Shown here: one piece after another, positions 45,261-57,166 of the stretch
How positions within the stretch are numbered: position 1 is the first letter of the stretch
Layout of the letters: every line of letters begins with the position of its first letter
Assembly (NCBI RefSeq): GCF_030272615.1
Contig: NC_081409.1
Span: 613,288,755 to 613,352,754 of the forward strand
Direction of reading: 5' to 3'
Length of the DNA: 64,000 nucleotides
Source: Cryptomeria japonica
Lineage: Eukaryota; Streptophyta; Pinopsida; Cupressales; Cupressaceae
Notes under the pieces: model-generated
Database searches by the model: none
Told to the model about the DNA's origin: nothing
Seen by the model: the letters and a program-made list of their open reading frames with translations, nothing else
Made by a program: the position numbers and the translations under genes

Positions 45261-45682
45261 GAAAAAATATCATTATACTCTTGATAGAGATTAACAAAAG
45301 TATATCAATCTAATTGGGAACATACCTTTCCCAAATCGAGAACTTTTCCTTCCACCATGGCTATTGATTTGTAGTCTCATTTCTTGGTGAAAAAGTTCAT
45401 TACTCTCCCTTTCATTTGATCCTCATGGTTGAAGATCCCCTTCAAGGTGATCAACCCCTTAGGAAGCTTGTTAGAACTGAGCTGCATGATTTGATCCTCA
45501 TACTGGTCCTATAGCATGCCCTGCTTCTTATGGGAGAACTCTTCTTCATCTTGCAGTAAGTTCACAATCTGGTGATTAGAATAAAAAACCTACCAATTCA
45601 CTTGGTTATCAGGCACTATAGGTCTCACCATAAGTCTGATTTGTTGTTCCTTCTCTGCTGCAACATGAGACAGAATGTCATG

Positions 45683-46075
45683 TTAAGCACCAATTTCTGC
45701 TAGTCTATCGGCATGTTTATTTTGATTTCTAGGGACACTAGACATATTGAAGGCCTCAAATCCCTCAATTAGGTCCCATGCTCTATGTTTATAGGACTTG
45801 AGAAGGTTTCTCTTGGTCATATTCTAAGCTCTGACCTGATTTACAACCAATTCACTATCTCTATACACCTTCAATGATTTGATCCCTCTCCTTTGTCCTA
45901 TTTGGAGACCCAAAATCAAAGCTTCGTACTCAGCTACATTGTTAGTGCAACTGAACTAAAGTCCAAAAGAAAATAAATATTTTTCCCCCTTGGGAGAGAT
46001 CAGCAATACACCAGCCCCCACACCATTTTTGTTCCTTGAACCATCAAAGAATGTGTCCCATATCCCCTGCATATC
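45683..46075 (-). pseudogene. RNase H-like domain between protease and RT of G1
   Basis: The minus frame reads TFFDGSRNKNGVGAGVLLIS, then NNVAEYEALILGL, then VYRDSELVVNQV, and finally RNQNKHADRLAEIG: the Asp, Glu, Asp and Asp-bearing segments of an archaeal-type/plant RNase HI-like fold, in order. Two in-frame TAGs (after FSFGL and after NQVRA) stand where Gln is expected. In angiosperm Tat elements (Ogre, Retand) an extra RNase H is known, to my knowledge placed after the RT-RNase H block. Here it is upstream of RT, which is unusual. Confidence 0.85.
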
Positions 46076-46540
46076 ATTGTATTCCTTTGAAAGTTTGGGA
46101 ATAGGGGTGTCTTCTTCATGTATACAATATGTACCGAGGCTGATATTATTGACCTCATCAATGGGGTCAAACTAAAATGCATTTTTCCACTCATCAAGTA
46201 GGCAATCAGGAACCTCATCCAATTGAGTTGTAGGCTCTCTTGCTAAAATTTCTTCTTTCTCCTCATGGAGAGTATAATTCAAGTTGATAGGACTTGGAGT
46301 ATAGGGCTCTATATGATCATTTGCAACAGGTTCAACCCTAATGGTTAATTTAGTACCATATCTTGTCCTAAACAACATGTGAGACTAGTCAGAAGGTAGG
46401 TAGCCACCTATCTTGGCAGTGAATTCTCTAGATAAACGAATGACAAAATAAGAAGGGAGGTCAATCACTGAGATGTCTTACAACAGACTACAACCCAAGT
46501 AGGCATGCAAGGTTAGATTTAAATCTTTAATGACTCCCAC
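46000..46540 (-). pseudogene. G1 linker between protease and RNase H-like domain
   Basis: An open minus frame at 46378-46172 (68 codons, acidic, with LDEVPDCLLDEWKNAF) fits a spacer of the polyprotein. The overlapping frame 46218-46000 is a shadow of the RNase H reading. No motif recognised. Confidence 0.45.
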
Positions 46541-46543
46541 AGT

Positions 46544-46903
46544 TCAAACTGGTGTACCATCAAGTTGCACCACCTCTCTTGTTATAGGTTCATACTTGAT
46601 ACCTAGGTGGTCAGCTATCCCTTTTGGCATAACTGAATTACTAGCCCCATTATCTATCATGCAATTATGAACAAGTTTATCTCCTATAATTAATGATAGA
46701 TAAAAAGGGGGAGGCTTACTGATTTTCTTTGAACTCTCTACATCCTTGAAGGTTGCTCCAAGTGTGTGGAAGTTGAAGAACTGCAACCTTGACTGGTACC
46801 TTCTTGCAACATGCATCCCCTTTAGGGCTTCCTGAAGTAGGTCTCTTTGAGATGGGATAACCAGAGCATCCCACATCGATACATTGAGGCTGACCCTTTT
46901 CAT
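46544..46903 (-). pseudogene. G1 aspartic protease
   Basis: A 119-codon open frame. The active site IDNGASNSVMPKGIADHLGI follows a LIIGDKLVHNCM strand and leads to REVVQLDG. It is a retropepsin of the Gypsy type, with Asn in place of the usual Ser/Thr after the catalytic Asp. It would process the polyprotein. Confidence 0.85.
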
Positions 46904-47029
46904 CTATTCAACAATATTAAAGGGGATGGCAACCTTAGCAGGGACCTTCGTAGTGACTAGGTTTGATTCTGGTGTGATAGGAACCTTAGGTGGCTCTCCC
47001 TCCTTGAAATTTTGTGTCAAGTCTCACTA

Positions 47030-48690
47030 TTTGTTTGGAGCAGTCAACTTATCAAATGACTTTGGCATTGAATATTGTAGGATAGGTTGTGGACCTTGAG
47101 CTACAGATGGAGTCCTAGTTGTTGTTACAAAATTAGCGCCTATGGCCCTCCTTTTTGATCTTGTGTTGTTGGCCACACTATCCCCACTTGTCTGATTCAT
47201 TGCACAAAAAATAACATCTTGCCAATTCATGAAAGTTGTATCTCCTTGTGGATGACTGGGACAATCAGCAAGTTGTTGTTTCCCTGATGTTTTTGGCTCC
47301 TCTTGTGCCACCAACGCCTGAGAAAACTCACCATTTTGACATGAGGTCTAATTGTGTGGCTGATTGCATGGGAAACACCAATCTTGTTCCTGAGAAATAT
47401 TGTTCTAAATTGGCACTATAGCCTTTGAGGTGCTTGAAACTATGGGATTTGAACTGTTCAAGGGCCTAGCATTTCTTCATTGGTTCTGTCCTTGAAAATT
47501 AGACTTTTGCTACTGATAATTCTAGCTTTGGGGCTGATACGGCCTATTGTTATCTTGCGGTAATTGTCTCTTGACTAAGACCAAATCATTCCCAAACCCT
47601 TGTAGTTGCTACTATAATGGATTGATCATTTTTTGCATCGATGCCTCAAGAGAGGCCTACAGTTCCTTAATTTCAGAAGATAAGGGAGAGGGTACAGGTG
47701 TGAGTAGATGGCTTGTGGAAGCCACCTAAATAGGAGCCAAAATAGGCTATTGTGGAGGAGCCTCTAGAAATAAGGGCATTGGGGGTCTATGAGACAACTT
47801 TCCTACCTGTATTAAGCAATTTGATGCCCTTATAGCAATCTCATAAGCTAATGGGAGATTATTTACTCCCATATAGTGAATCATTGCAGCTATGTCACTA
47901 TTCAAAGCCTTAAGAAAATATAGAAAAGCATGGTTTGATTAAGGCTTTACTAATGATGGGATTCTATCCCATGTCTTTTTAAATCTAGAGTTGAAATCAC
48001 TCATAAAATCATGGGGCACCCTTTTGATTGTAGTTAGCTACTCCATAAGTGACAGATGGTCACTTTTGTCCTCAAAATGTTTGCACAAATTTTCTCCTAA
48101 CTCATCCCAATTGAAAATGGAGTTAGGAACTAGTCCTCTATACCATTGGAGGTATTTTCCCTTGAATGAGGAGGCAAGAAGCCTCACAACAACATTGTCT
48201 TCAGTAACATCGAACACAATTTAGATGTTTGACACATCTTGTATGTGTTCCTCCAGGGAGGTAGATGTCTCTCTTGTGAAATATGGAATAGCCTTCAATG
48301 CTGCCACTGGAATATCATTTTTTTGGGCAAGAACCAAATGACTGCCACCATTGAAGGTGACAAAGGTAAGTGCTCTTGGGACTTCCATTGCAAATAAGGG
48401 TATGTTAATATAGATGGCAGGGCCTTTAGGCTATGCTAATCTTGTGATAGGAGGGGTAGACTGGAACCTTAGGAGTGTGGATGTTTCTGCTTGATTTCCC
48501 TTAACAGGTGATAAAGAATTTTTACCTCTTCTTCTCCTATAATTAGAATAAGGGAGCTGAACGGATTGAAAAATACCTCTAGATGATGATTTGGTGTTTC
48601 TTCTTGGAATAAAGTTGCAACTGGTATCACCAGGAGTCTGAATTTGTCCCTTAGCGTCACCAAGTGTTTGAATGGTTTCCTCCAAATATT
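47030..48690 (-). pseudogene. G1 gag
   Basis: The minus reading shows the plant Gypsy retrotran_gag domain: RLLASSFKGKYLQWYRGL, NWDELGENLCKHFEDKSDH, RVPHDFMSDFNSRFKKTWDR. Then a Gln/Pro-rich linker and a degenerate zinc knuckle CFPCNQPHNQTSC at about 47372-47334. 47314-47027 is open (95 codons) at the C-terminus. In-frame TAG/TAA codons are numerous (for example 48223, 48045, 47940). The N-terminal frame 48685-48431 is Gln/Ser-rich. Confidence 0.83.
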
Positions 48691-48739
48691 GAATTGCTCA
48701 GAAGAAGAACTAAATCCTCAACAAGTATGTTGAAATTTT

Positions 48740-48757
48740 CCCTCATCGGGCATGCCA
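48740..48757 (-). other. Primer-binding site of G1
   Basis: The minus strand shows TGGCATGCCCGATGAGGG a few bases after the LTR end. It resembles the TGGC(A/G)(T/C)GCCCGGTGGG-type primer sites of many plant Gypsy elements; the tRNA is not certain. Confidence 0.6.
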
Positions 48758-48762
48758 GAAAT

Positions 48763-48928
48763 TGTAGTCACAAAATTTTTACCCTTGATGACCCAAGAAA
48801 CCTTGATCATCAACCTTGTGAAATATTGAAACAACCTCTCAAGTGTGGGACTTGCAGAAGTGAGGTTGAGTTTCTGAACAAGGTTGACTTCCTTTCCAAT
48901 CTGATGTAGGTGTTGGACCAATCCAACA
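48763..48928 (-). repeat. 3' end of G1 5' LTR, truncated by Copia-E
   Basis: 166 bp homologous to 35774-35938 and ending, minus strand, GTGACTACA before the PBS. The homology stops at the Copia-E insertion, so the rest of this LTR should lie beyond the right edge of the window. Confidence 0.7.
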
Positions 48929-48932
48929 CTGA

Positions 48933-49585
48933 TGGTATGATGAAAGAATAAGTATCTAGTAGATTACTAAGAGGGGGAGGGGTGAATCAATAAATAGAAA
49001 AACTGATACAAACTTTCCCAATCGCAATCTCAATCACACAAAGTAAACTTATCAATGAAATACCACTATCAAGATAAATAATCATAAGAAAACCGGTTGA
49101 TTGTTACATCAACTTAACAAAAACAACATTAAACTTGTAAACATCCAAATGCTTTATCATATTTCAACATACTTCATTTCTCAATGCTTCTAGTTATCAC
49201 TCCTTATCAAAAATAGTTAAGTAGTTAATCAAATCAACCATAAGATCATAAACACAAAAACATTCGCCCTATTAGGAGCCAACCCTGTTAAATCTTTTAC
49301 AAAAGTCCTGTTAAGAACTAATCCTATTAGGAATCACCCGGTTAAGGGATTGACTACAAATGCCTTATTAGAAGCAATACCTTGTAAGGAGTAACCTTAG
49401 TAGAGGATTTGAAAATCCAATCTAATGGACCACCTTGTTAGAGGATTTAATAAGTAACCAAGCTTGTTAGAGCTTACCCGGTTAGGAGATTTCAATTATG
49501 CTATAATCGTTAGAAAACAACATGAGTTTTCTTGATCTATCTTAATAGCACTACACTTGCTTGATCAGATTCTTTTAAGTTTCTA
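48933..49585 (-). repeat. Copia-E 3' LTR, first segment
   Basis: Matches 62711-63467 nearly base for base, including the AAGAGGGGGAGGGGTGAATCA stretch, except for a deletion of about 105 bp near 49265 relative to 63040-63145. Interrupted at 49585. Confidence 0.92.
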
Positions 49586-52500
49586 TGTAATGTCCACCAA
49601 AATACCCCAGAGAAATATAGCTAAATACACACTAATAATTTTTTTTCTACAATACAACACATAACATCACTTAAGCAATGCAGAAAGCACACAACAACAT
49701 TTAAGTGTTATGAACATAGAATAATTCACTCAATATATTCAAACAATTACACAAGCGAAAGACAATAAATCATTACTACTAACTCCCTAGGGTATCTCAA
49801 CGCCATTACTTAATCTACCTACATAAGCAATAATCATTTACTTTCTTCCAGATCAATACCTCATAATCTTAATCATTATACACACATATGTGCATCATAG
49901 CAATAACTAACACTCATGATATGCAACCTACTTAATCTTTCATTTAATATGAGATTTTATCTTTCAATGCACAACTTTTTCCCTTTTCCATTAGGTTCAT
50001 TTTATACACCAAGTCCAAATGTTCCTATTACCATTAACCAACCTTTGACTATAAACATCACCATAAACATACCAAGATTAACCCTTATATTTAATTAAAA
50101 CAATTTCCATTTACGATTAACTTCCATATAATCATTTATGATTCTATACTACTAGCATGTCTATTACTTCATCAGCAATAATCACAAAGTTCTCCTAAAC
50201 ATTTAATCCATAGCCCATTAATACTCATAAAATCTCTTACACTATATCAATTAACCAACAATCATCTTATTACAAATTAAGAAACCACGAATTCATCTAA
50301 ACACAAACTAAGATACAATATCCTAATTCCATAACCACTAATAGCATCCACCAAATGGAGATATAATCTTAAACCATAACACATGATACATCCTAAACCT
50401 TCCCTAAAAGACAAGCATTCATTTTACTGTCTACACATACACCTACTAGTAATTTCCATTAATAAGGTTAGTAATTCATTCACTAAGAACATCCATACAA
50501 TATTTTCATAAAGAATATTCAACTACATCCCAAGCATTATAATATTTCAATCCAACCATTAGATCACTGCCTTTGAAGTATGATACTATAATTTTGAATT
50601 CTTAAATCACAACTCATAAACATGTCTTAAGATATCTTCCAATGTTACTCATACTCATACATCCTATCAAGGCATAACATTTCTTCTACTTAAAGAATTA
50701 ATTAAAGACATCATTTCAAGACTAATACCATTATCATAACATTTACACCATTTCCTTTTAACATGGCTCATTGCATCTTTTAATTCCAAACCATATTACT
50801 TATCCACATCTCATGCATCCATTTAATTTAATATAAATGTGTTACAATACAACTCAAGGCTCATCATTACAATCATCTATCATAACCAAAGTTATCACTA
50901 CAACTAGAGCAACATAGTCATTTATCATAAACATGATTTCTTTTACAACCGTTACATAAGAATTTCATTACATAAATCACATCATCATTTACATTCTTTT
51001 TGCACTTATTATCCAAGAGCTATCTGAAGAAGCATCCTCATCCACACAAGAAAAATCCAAAGGTAGGATCATCCCAATGGTTTAAAAGCACCAACCACCC
51101 GACCATGTGGAACCAAAGGAACCACCCCCCATGCTAGGAGATGACACAAGGTCCCAACACACACTCTACATCTAGGATGACACTTATAACCAAGAGACTA
51201 ACCAATACAAGGACACTCAAGCAAAAACCAATCACAAGATAGCACAAATAGGAAACTCCCAGAGGCGCACAAACCAACAAGGCATCAATACATCTCAAGC
51301 AAAGGACACATGTAGGAGTGGAGTGTCATCACATGCTATCCTCCCCCATAATATTTCCAATACACAACTCTTCATGGCATAACCTCGATAGACATGTGGA
51401 GCCATTTCTACCCATGAGAGAATCGAGGGAGATTTGACTTACCGTCTTCACGACCTTCTCATGCTTATCCTAAAACATCCTCCCTAGGAATCAGTAATGA
51501 GGCTCAAACTATTAATTATCTTGTTTAAATGAGATCTAATTACCCATTCCAATTAATTCATTATTAATGTTATCACTTGTTTACAAATCAAGGAAAACTC
51601 CAATGTGTTGTGGTGGTCTAGACTTCATAAATCCTTACAAGGAACCTCATGCAAGCCTATCTCTCGTGACCCCGGTCATCACAAGGAAGCCCACTCCTCC
51701 TAACATGGTCCAACAATAAACCACAAGAGGCTCTAAATTCAAATTCCAAGAAAAGATCCATAACTTCATCATGCAGCCCAATAACACATAAAACATACAA
51801 GGAAAACCATAGCTAAAGAGCACAAAGGGCTTAAATCCATTAAAAAACAATATGAGCCTCAATGTGGAAATCTATATCAAAAGAGATATTCCCTTAATAA
51901 AACATATCAATTATGTTGTCTCCACAACAATATCATCTTGTTGTCTCCACAACAATAACATCTTGCTGTCTCCACAACAATACCATCTTCCCATTGCAAC
52001 ATCTGAATATAGGAAAAGATTCAAATCTTCAACAATAAGCCAAGAATGTTTTAGCATATAAAACATAAAATTGCATTGAACTGATAAATAACAGTAGCTG
52101 GAAAATGTCTACAAAATCTCAAAGAGCCTCTGGAATGAAATGAAACTCGAAAATCCAAATCTGACTGGGAAAATAGTGAAAACACCAAAGACAGGCAAAA
52201 CAACACTTTTGCATTAAAGTTTAGCGCTTTTGCATTACAGGTTAGCGCTTTTGCATTACAGGTTAGCGCTTATGCATTACAGGTTAGCGCTTATGTTAAA
52301 TAGTTTAGCACCTGTGCAGATAAGGACAATGCTTTTGCACAAAGGATAGTGCATATACACTGAAAGAAAGCGCAAATGCAACAACAGATAGTGCAAATGC
52401 ATAACAGGATAGGGAAAATGGATGAAAGGACAATGCAAATGCAGAATCAATGTTTTTGCATAAAAGGGACAAAAAATCACATAACTTTTGGCAGAGATTT

Positions 52501-54384
52501 AAAAATCAAACTTAAAACATAAGGCTTCGAAAAACATATACATAGAATCACCCAGAACAATAGATTTAAAGGGCATAAATGATATAAACAATAACCACTT
52601 AAAAGCCAACATTCAATCAAAAATCCATTCACGACACAAGCTCAGAAAAACAACAGAAGACTCACCAATTCCAAAAATATGAATATTTCCCATAAATTAT
52701 AGAATAAAACCTTTTAACAAATTTATGCATTCATATATTTCCTTCCATACTATTCAAACTATAGATTCATTTCCCCAAGCTCACACATTCAATATGCAGA
52801 CAGGGAGCATACAGGAAAACTGTAAAACAAAATACAAAAGAAGAATACATCTGCAACCTGCAACCCATGTGATGGAAAGAAGTTTAAGAAGAGCTCCCCA
52901 AATCCAAAAGCCAAAACCAACAAGCTCGAGCAACAATCCAAGCCAAAACCCAAAGGAAAATCTTGCAAAGACTAATTTTTTGCAAGAAGAAGCCAACCCC
53001 AAAACTTCATAGGAAAGAAAATAAAAAGCCAAACAATAACCAAAAATCCTAGCCTCAATCTTAGCCAATCAAAATATTCCAATCTATAATATATTTTACC
53101 AACCCCACCATATAATATAATTTTACCTTCCTTTTCAAATTCAACCAATAAAAGAAGAGGGTAGGTAAGATAAATATAAATCATGGTTTTACAATTTGGT
53201 GGGAATGTTTTATTATTTTATTTTAAAGTGAATTTATACAACCCACTTAATATAAAAGTCAAACTAATAAATAAAACATGAGCCACAATTAAATAAATCA
53301 AATGGAGAAATTAAATTAAATAAATCAAAGGCTCATAAATGAATTAAAGAACCAAATAAACATTAAATACCAAATAAATATTAAACCATAGTTGATTAAA
53401 TAACAATAAACAAATAACCAATTAAATACCATTAAAAGGTCAAATCACAAATAAATATAAAACCACAACATAAGCTAAACAATAAATATTAAATCAATAT
53501 TAAATCATCATTAAAATAAATAAATATTTAAATATCAAATAATTAAATACCCAAAAAGGCAAGAATCCAATAAATTAAATTAAACATTAGATAATCAAAT
53601 AATCAAATCGCTATTAATCAAAATAATTAAAATAAACATTATTAACTATTTAATCTCACATCAATAATCAAATAATGAATCTCGACATAATGGAACTAAC
53701 CAACCAATACTAACATGCTCACAACATAGAAGAAATCAAGCCTACTAACTGACATGGCGACTTACGCCAAGACACTGATGACTCATAGTGAACAACTTAG
53801 ACCTAGCGTATGTGAGAGGAACTTGTGCCAACTCTGAACCAATTATCATTGGGATTTAAAGACACGCTCAGACCTATGGAGCCAGGTGGAGTCAGTGTCT
53901 GGTACCTACAAATCCTGTATCCACAAAACAACGATACGACATATGCATATATATATTATAATAGGCAAGGGTTAGAGAATCGCAACAATACATCCCGCTC
54001 GCAATGAGTGATGTGGCATTGTCTCTATCTTGAAGAAAGTCATACAACAATCAAACACACCATAAGATCATCTCATCATAGATAATCATTAAATATGGTC
54101 GGTACATAAAAACATCATCAAGTGCATGATTAGTATAATTCTTGATTATAATACAACATGTAAAATCCATCAACACTCATGCTCCTCAAATCACATGATC
54201 AATATAATCTTTCGATAGTCAATCACATAATAAGTATATAGTGTCTAATAAGTTACACGATCAATAATGATACTATCAACATCAAATAGATCATCTGAAA
54301 TAGCCTATGCCCAATAGCGTCTATCACGCCTGAATTAAAAGTCAACTCTAGTCAAAACAAGTCAAGTCAAGGGTGGGCCTTACA
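49586..54384. mobile_element. 4.8-kb non-coding LTR-like element inside the Copia-E LTR
   Basis: Ends are TGTAATGTCCACC at 49586 and GGTGGGCCTTACA at 54384, which are inverted matches at 11 of 13 positions. Flanks TTCTA (49581-49585) and TCCTA (54385-54389) are a 5-bp target duplication with one change; the uninterrupted LTR at 63460 reads TTCCTATC there. No frame in 4799 bp carries a recognisable domain. The interior has long AC-rich and AT-rich tracts and a 21-bp minisatellite. It may be a giant solo LTR of a Gypsy family or a non-coding LARD. No internal LTR pair is visible, which favours the solo LTR. Confidence 0.82.
52200..52470. repeat. 21-bp minisatellite inside the 4.8-kb element
   Basis: The unit is TTAGCGCTTTTGCATTACAGG, at 52221, 52242, 52263 and 52284 in good copies. 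Degenerate units with TTTGCA or AATGCA continue to about 52470, some in reverse sense. Confidence 0.9.
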
Positions 54385-54389
54385 TCCTA

Positions 54390-55074
54390 TTTGTCTTTAT
54401 GCAAACTGTAGACTCATTATCCGGTTCAGCAACCACACACTCAACTTATCTCCGCCAACTCTCTCAAATAGATAACATCATCGACCTTATAAACAAGTCA
54501 ATTAGGTTGGTAACACAACAAAAACTAATTCTCTCATAGAGATTACAAACAAGTCGGTTCAAGTATGACCATTGGATTACATAGCAATCTCTACACATCA
54601 ATCAAGAAAACCTCAACCACTCCTTGATTACCACTTCATCGAACTCAGTAACTCATCACGCATTTTGCATTAGATGCAAATACACTTTGCTCATTCCCCA
54701 AACAAAAAAACAACGTGCCAAAATATTTTGAGCTTGTCTTCATACAATGACCATACGTGTCACCATCATTACCGCTCAACCTTAGATCATAAACCAACAT
54801 AACCAATTCAACAACCTTAATTGGTCAGGGTTTAACAAAAACAACTGGTATGGTTTACTGGCTACATTCATAGATAGGGTTTATCCTTTTACACTGGTTA
54901 CCGATTTAACTTACAAACTTATATACCGATTTACAATATCCTTCACAAAGCTCTTCCTACCGGTTACAAGCCAATATCAACAATAACAACAATATCAACA
55001 ATATCATTACTAGTTAATTGACATCAACGACAACATAACATATCATTAATGCAATCTTAATGCAAATGCCAACA
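54390..55074 (-). repeat. Copia-E 3' LTR, second segment
   Basis: Continues the LTR after the insertion and matches 63470-64000 (for example AGACTCATTATCCGGTTCA). It ends at 55074 with CCAACA, followed by the polypurine tract complement ATCTCTCCCTTTGGCATTG. Confidence 0.92.
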
Positions 55075-55439
55075 ATCTCTCCCTTTGGCATTGATGGTAA
55101 TACAAATATCAACACCATTGATTGTTGTTGTGATTGTGAATAGAAATCCTGGTTTACATTACCAAGTATTCACATGCTCTCTCTGTCTTCAGCCTATCAC
55201 TGGTTTTCCTTCCCATAATCACATAATTCTTCTCCCCCTTTGACAACAATGCCAAATTGAAAGTAAAACATGTAAAGTCAAATTTTCACTATGCATCAAC
55301 AACATACTCCAACTTGATGCTCCCCCTGTGGAATAGCTTCCACTACTACACCAATCCTTGTAAAATTTTGCAAGTAATTCAGAGACTGATGCAATCAACA
55401 TCATGCTCAACTAACCTCATGAAGGGGTACAACCCCTAG

Positions 55440-57000
55440 TTGACTTATAAGATACTCAAATGAAGTCTTAGGTAGAGGTTTGGTAAAAATATCTGCAAGC
55501 TGCTCCTTGGTAGAAACATGCTCTAAGATAACATCTTTGCTATACGCTTTTTCCCTTAAGAAATGATACTTGAATTCAATGTACTTGGTTCATGCGTGCA
55601 AAACAAGATTCTTGGAAATATTTATGGCACTTGTATTATCACATAAAATCTTCATAGGTTTTGAAATCTTCATCTTCAAACCTTCCAAAATGTGCCTCAT
55701 CCAAATAGCTTGTGTGCAATTTATATAAGATGCAACATACTTAGCTTCAGCTGTAGATTGTGAAGTACAACTCTACTTTTTACTACTCCATGAAACAATC
55801 CTTCCTTTAAGAAAAAATGCTCCACCAGTTCTTCTTTTCCAGTCATCAACATTTCCTACCCAATCAGCATCTGTGTATACCTTCAAATCAAAATTTCCTC
55901 CATATGGATACCATAATCCATAGTCAACAGTACCTATCAAGTATCTAAAAATTCTCTTGGTTGCTATCAAATGTGTTTCCTTAGGATTTTTCTGGAATCT
56001 AGCAACTATACCAACTGCATGGGCTATATCTAGTCTGCTATGAACAACATAGTGCAATTAGCCAATCATTGACCTATATTCCTTCTCATCAATAGACTTA
56101 TATTCATCTTCCTTAGACAACTTGAAACTTATAACCATTCGTGTCCCAACTGGTTTACAATCACTCATGCCAAATGTCTTCAAGACCTCTTTCACATACT
56201 TAGACTGTGTAATGAAAATACCATTCTTCATTTGCTGTATCTGCAAGCCTATGAAAATTTTTATTTCCCCTACTAAAGACATTTCAAACTCATTTTTCGT
56301 CTCATTTGCAAAACTATTGCTCATGACATCATTACCTCCAAATATGATATCATCAACAAATACTTCACTGAAAAGTATTTCATCTCCTTTAGATTTGAGA
56401 TATATGTTACTATCATCACTGGTTCTCAAAAATCCTATCTTCATCAGATGTGTATGAAGCCTTTCATACCATGCTCTAGGTTCCTGCTTTAATCCATATA
56501 AATCCTTATGCAATCTGCATGCCATGTCTTTCTCATCAGTCAAAGCATAACCATCCGACTTCTCTATGTATACTTCTTCTTCCAATATCCCATTCAAAAA
56601 TGTAGACTTAACATCCATTTGATATACCTTGAACTTCTTATGGGCTGCAAATGCAAGTAAATTTTTGACACCTTCTAGTCTTGCTACTGGTGAAAAAGTT
56701 TCGCCATAATCTTCTCCTTCTTCTTGCACATAACCCTTGCAAACCAATCTTGCCTTGTTGCAAACTACAACACCATCTTCATTCAACTTGTTCCTGTCTA
56801 CCCATTTAGTACCTATAACATTCTTATTTACCGGTCAGGGTACTAGGGTCCAAGTGTTGTTCTTCTCAATTTGATCCAATTCCTCCTCCATAGCTTTAAC
56901 CCAATGATCATCACCAAATGCTTCCTTGGGAGTTCTTGGTTCAATGGTGGAGATCATGCAAGAATTCTCTCTGATTCTTCTTCTGGTTAGTACTCCAACA
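55440..57000 (-). pseudogene. Copia-E reverse transcriptase and RNase H
   Basis: RT begins near 57000 (EPRTPKEAFGDDHWVKAMEE, then [11 protein letters not shown]). 56786-56058 is open for 242 codons: [59 protein letters not shown], catalytic FVDDIIFGG. The next frame 56057-55773 gives SRLDIAHAVGIVARF and the RNase H site YTDADWVGNVDDWKRRTGGA, continuing to DIFTKPLPKTSFEYLIS at about 55440. Only a few stops, so this is one of the better kept polymerases here. Confidence 0.88.
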
Positions 57001-57166
57001 TCCTTATCTCCAATAATCTACTTAGGATTATGATTCAGTCTCACATATCTAGGAATAACATGATCATTATCTTCAGGTTTAGCTTCTTCGTTATCATCAT
57101 CTTCTTCTGAATTTATCTATTCCAGTTGAACAAGTACATCAGAATTTGCTTTGTCAGTTTCAGATT

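Larger units (their letters stand above)
35774..48928 (-). mobile_element. G1: Ty3/Gypsy element (Tat-like), deleted and interrupted
   Basis: Order on the minus strand: 5' LTR 3' end (48928-48763), PBS, gag, protease, RNase H-like domain, reverse transcriptase, start of RNase H, then a jump near 44245 into a presumed LTR that continues to 43176. Copia-3 interrupts it, and it resumes at 36040 and ends at 35774. The segments 35774-35938 and 48763-48928 are homologous (same U5 part of the LTR). Integrase is absent, presumably lost by internal deletion. The distal part of the 5' LTR is cut off by Copia-E. Stops are frequent, so the element is dead. Confidence 0.75.

Noticed and set aside
48763-48928. 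Very short (about 165 bp) complete LTR of G1
   Set aside because: TGTTGG-like and ACA-like ends are present, but the homology at 48928 stops exactly at the Copia-E insertion, no PPT precedes the other copy at 35938, and a TATA-bearing stretch continues upstream. A longer LTR cut by Copia-E explains this better.
52725-53068. Opposite ORFs of 95 codons each in the 4.8-kb element
   Set aside because: They are mirror readings of an AC-rich low-complexity stretch (Lys/Pro/Asn versus Leu/Phe/Gly) with no domain.
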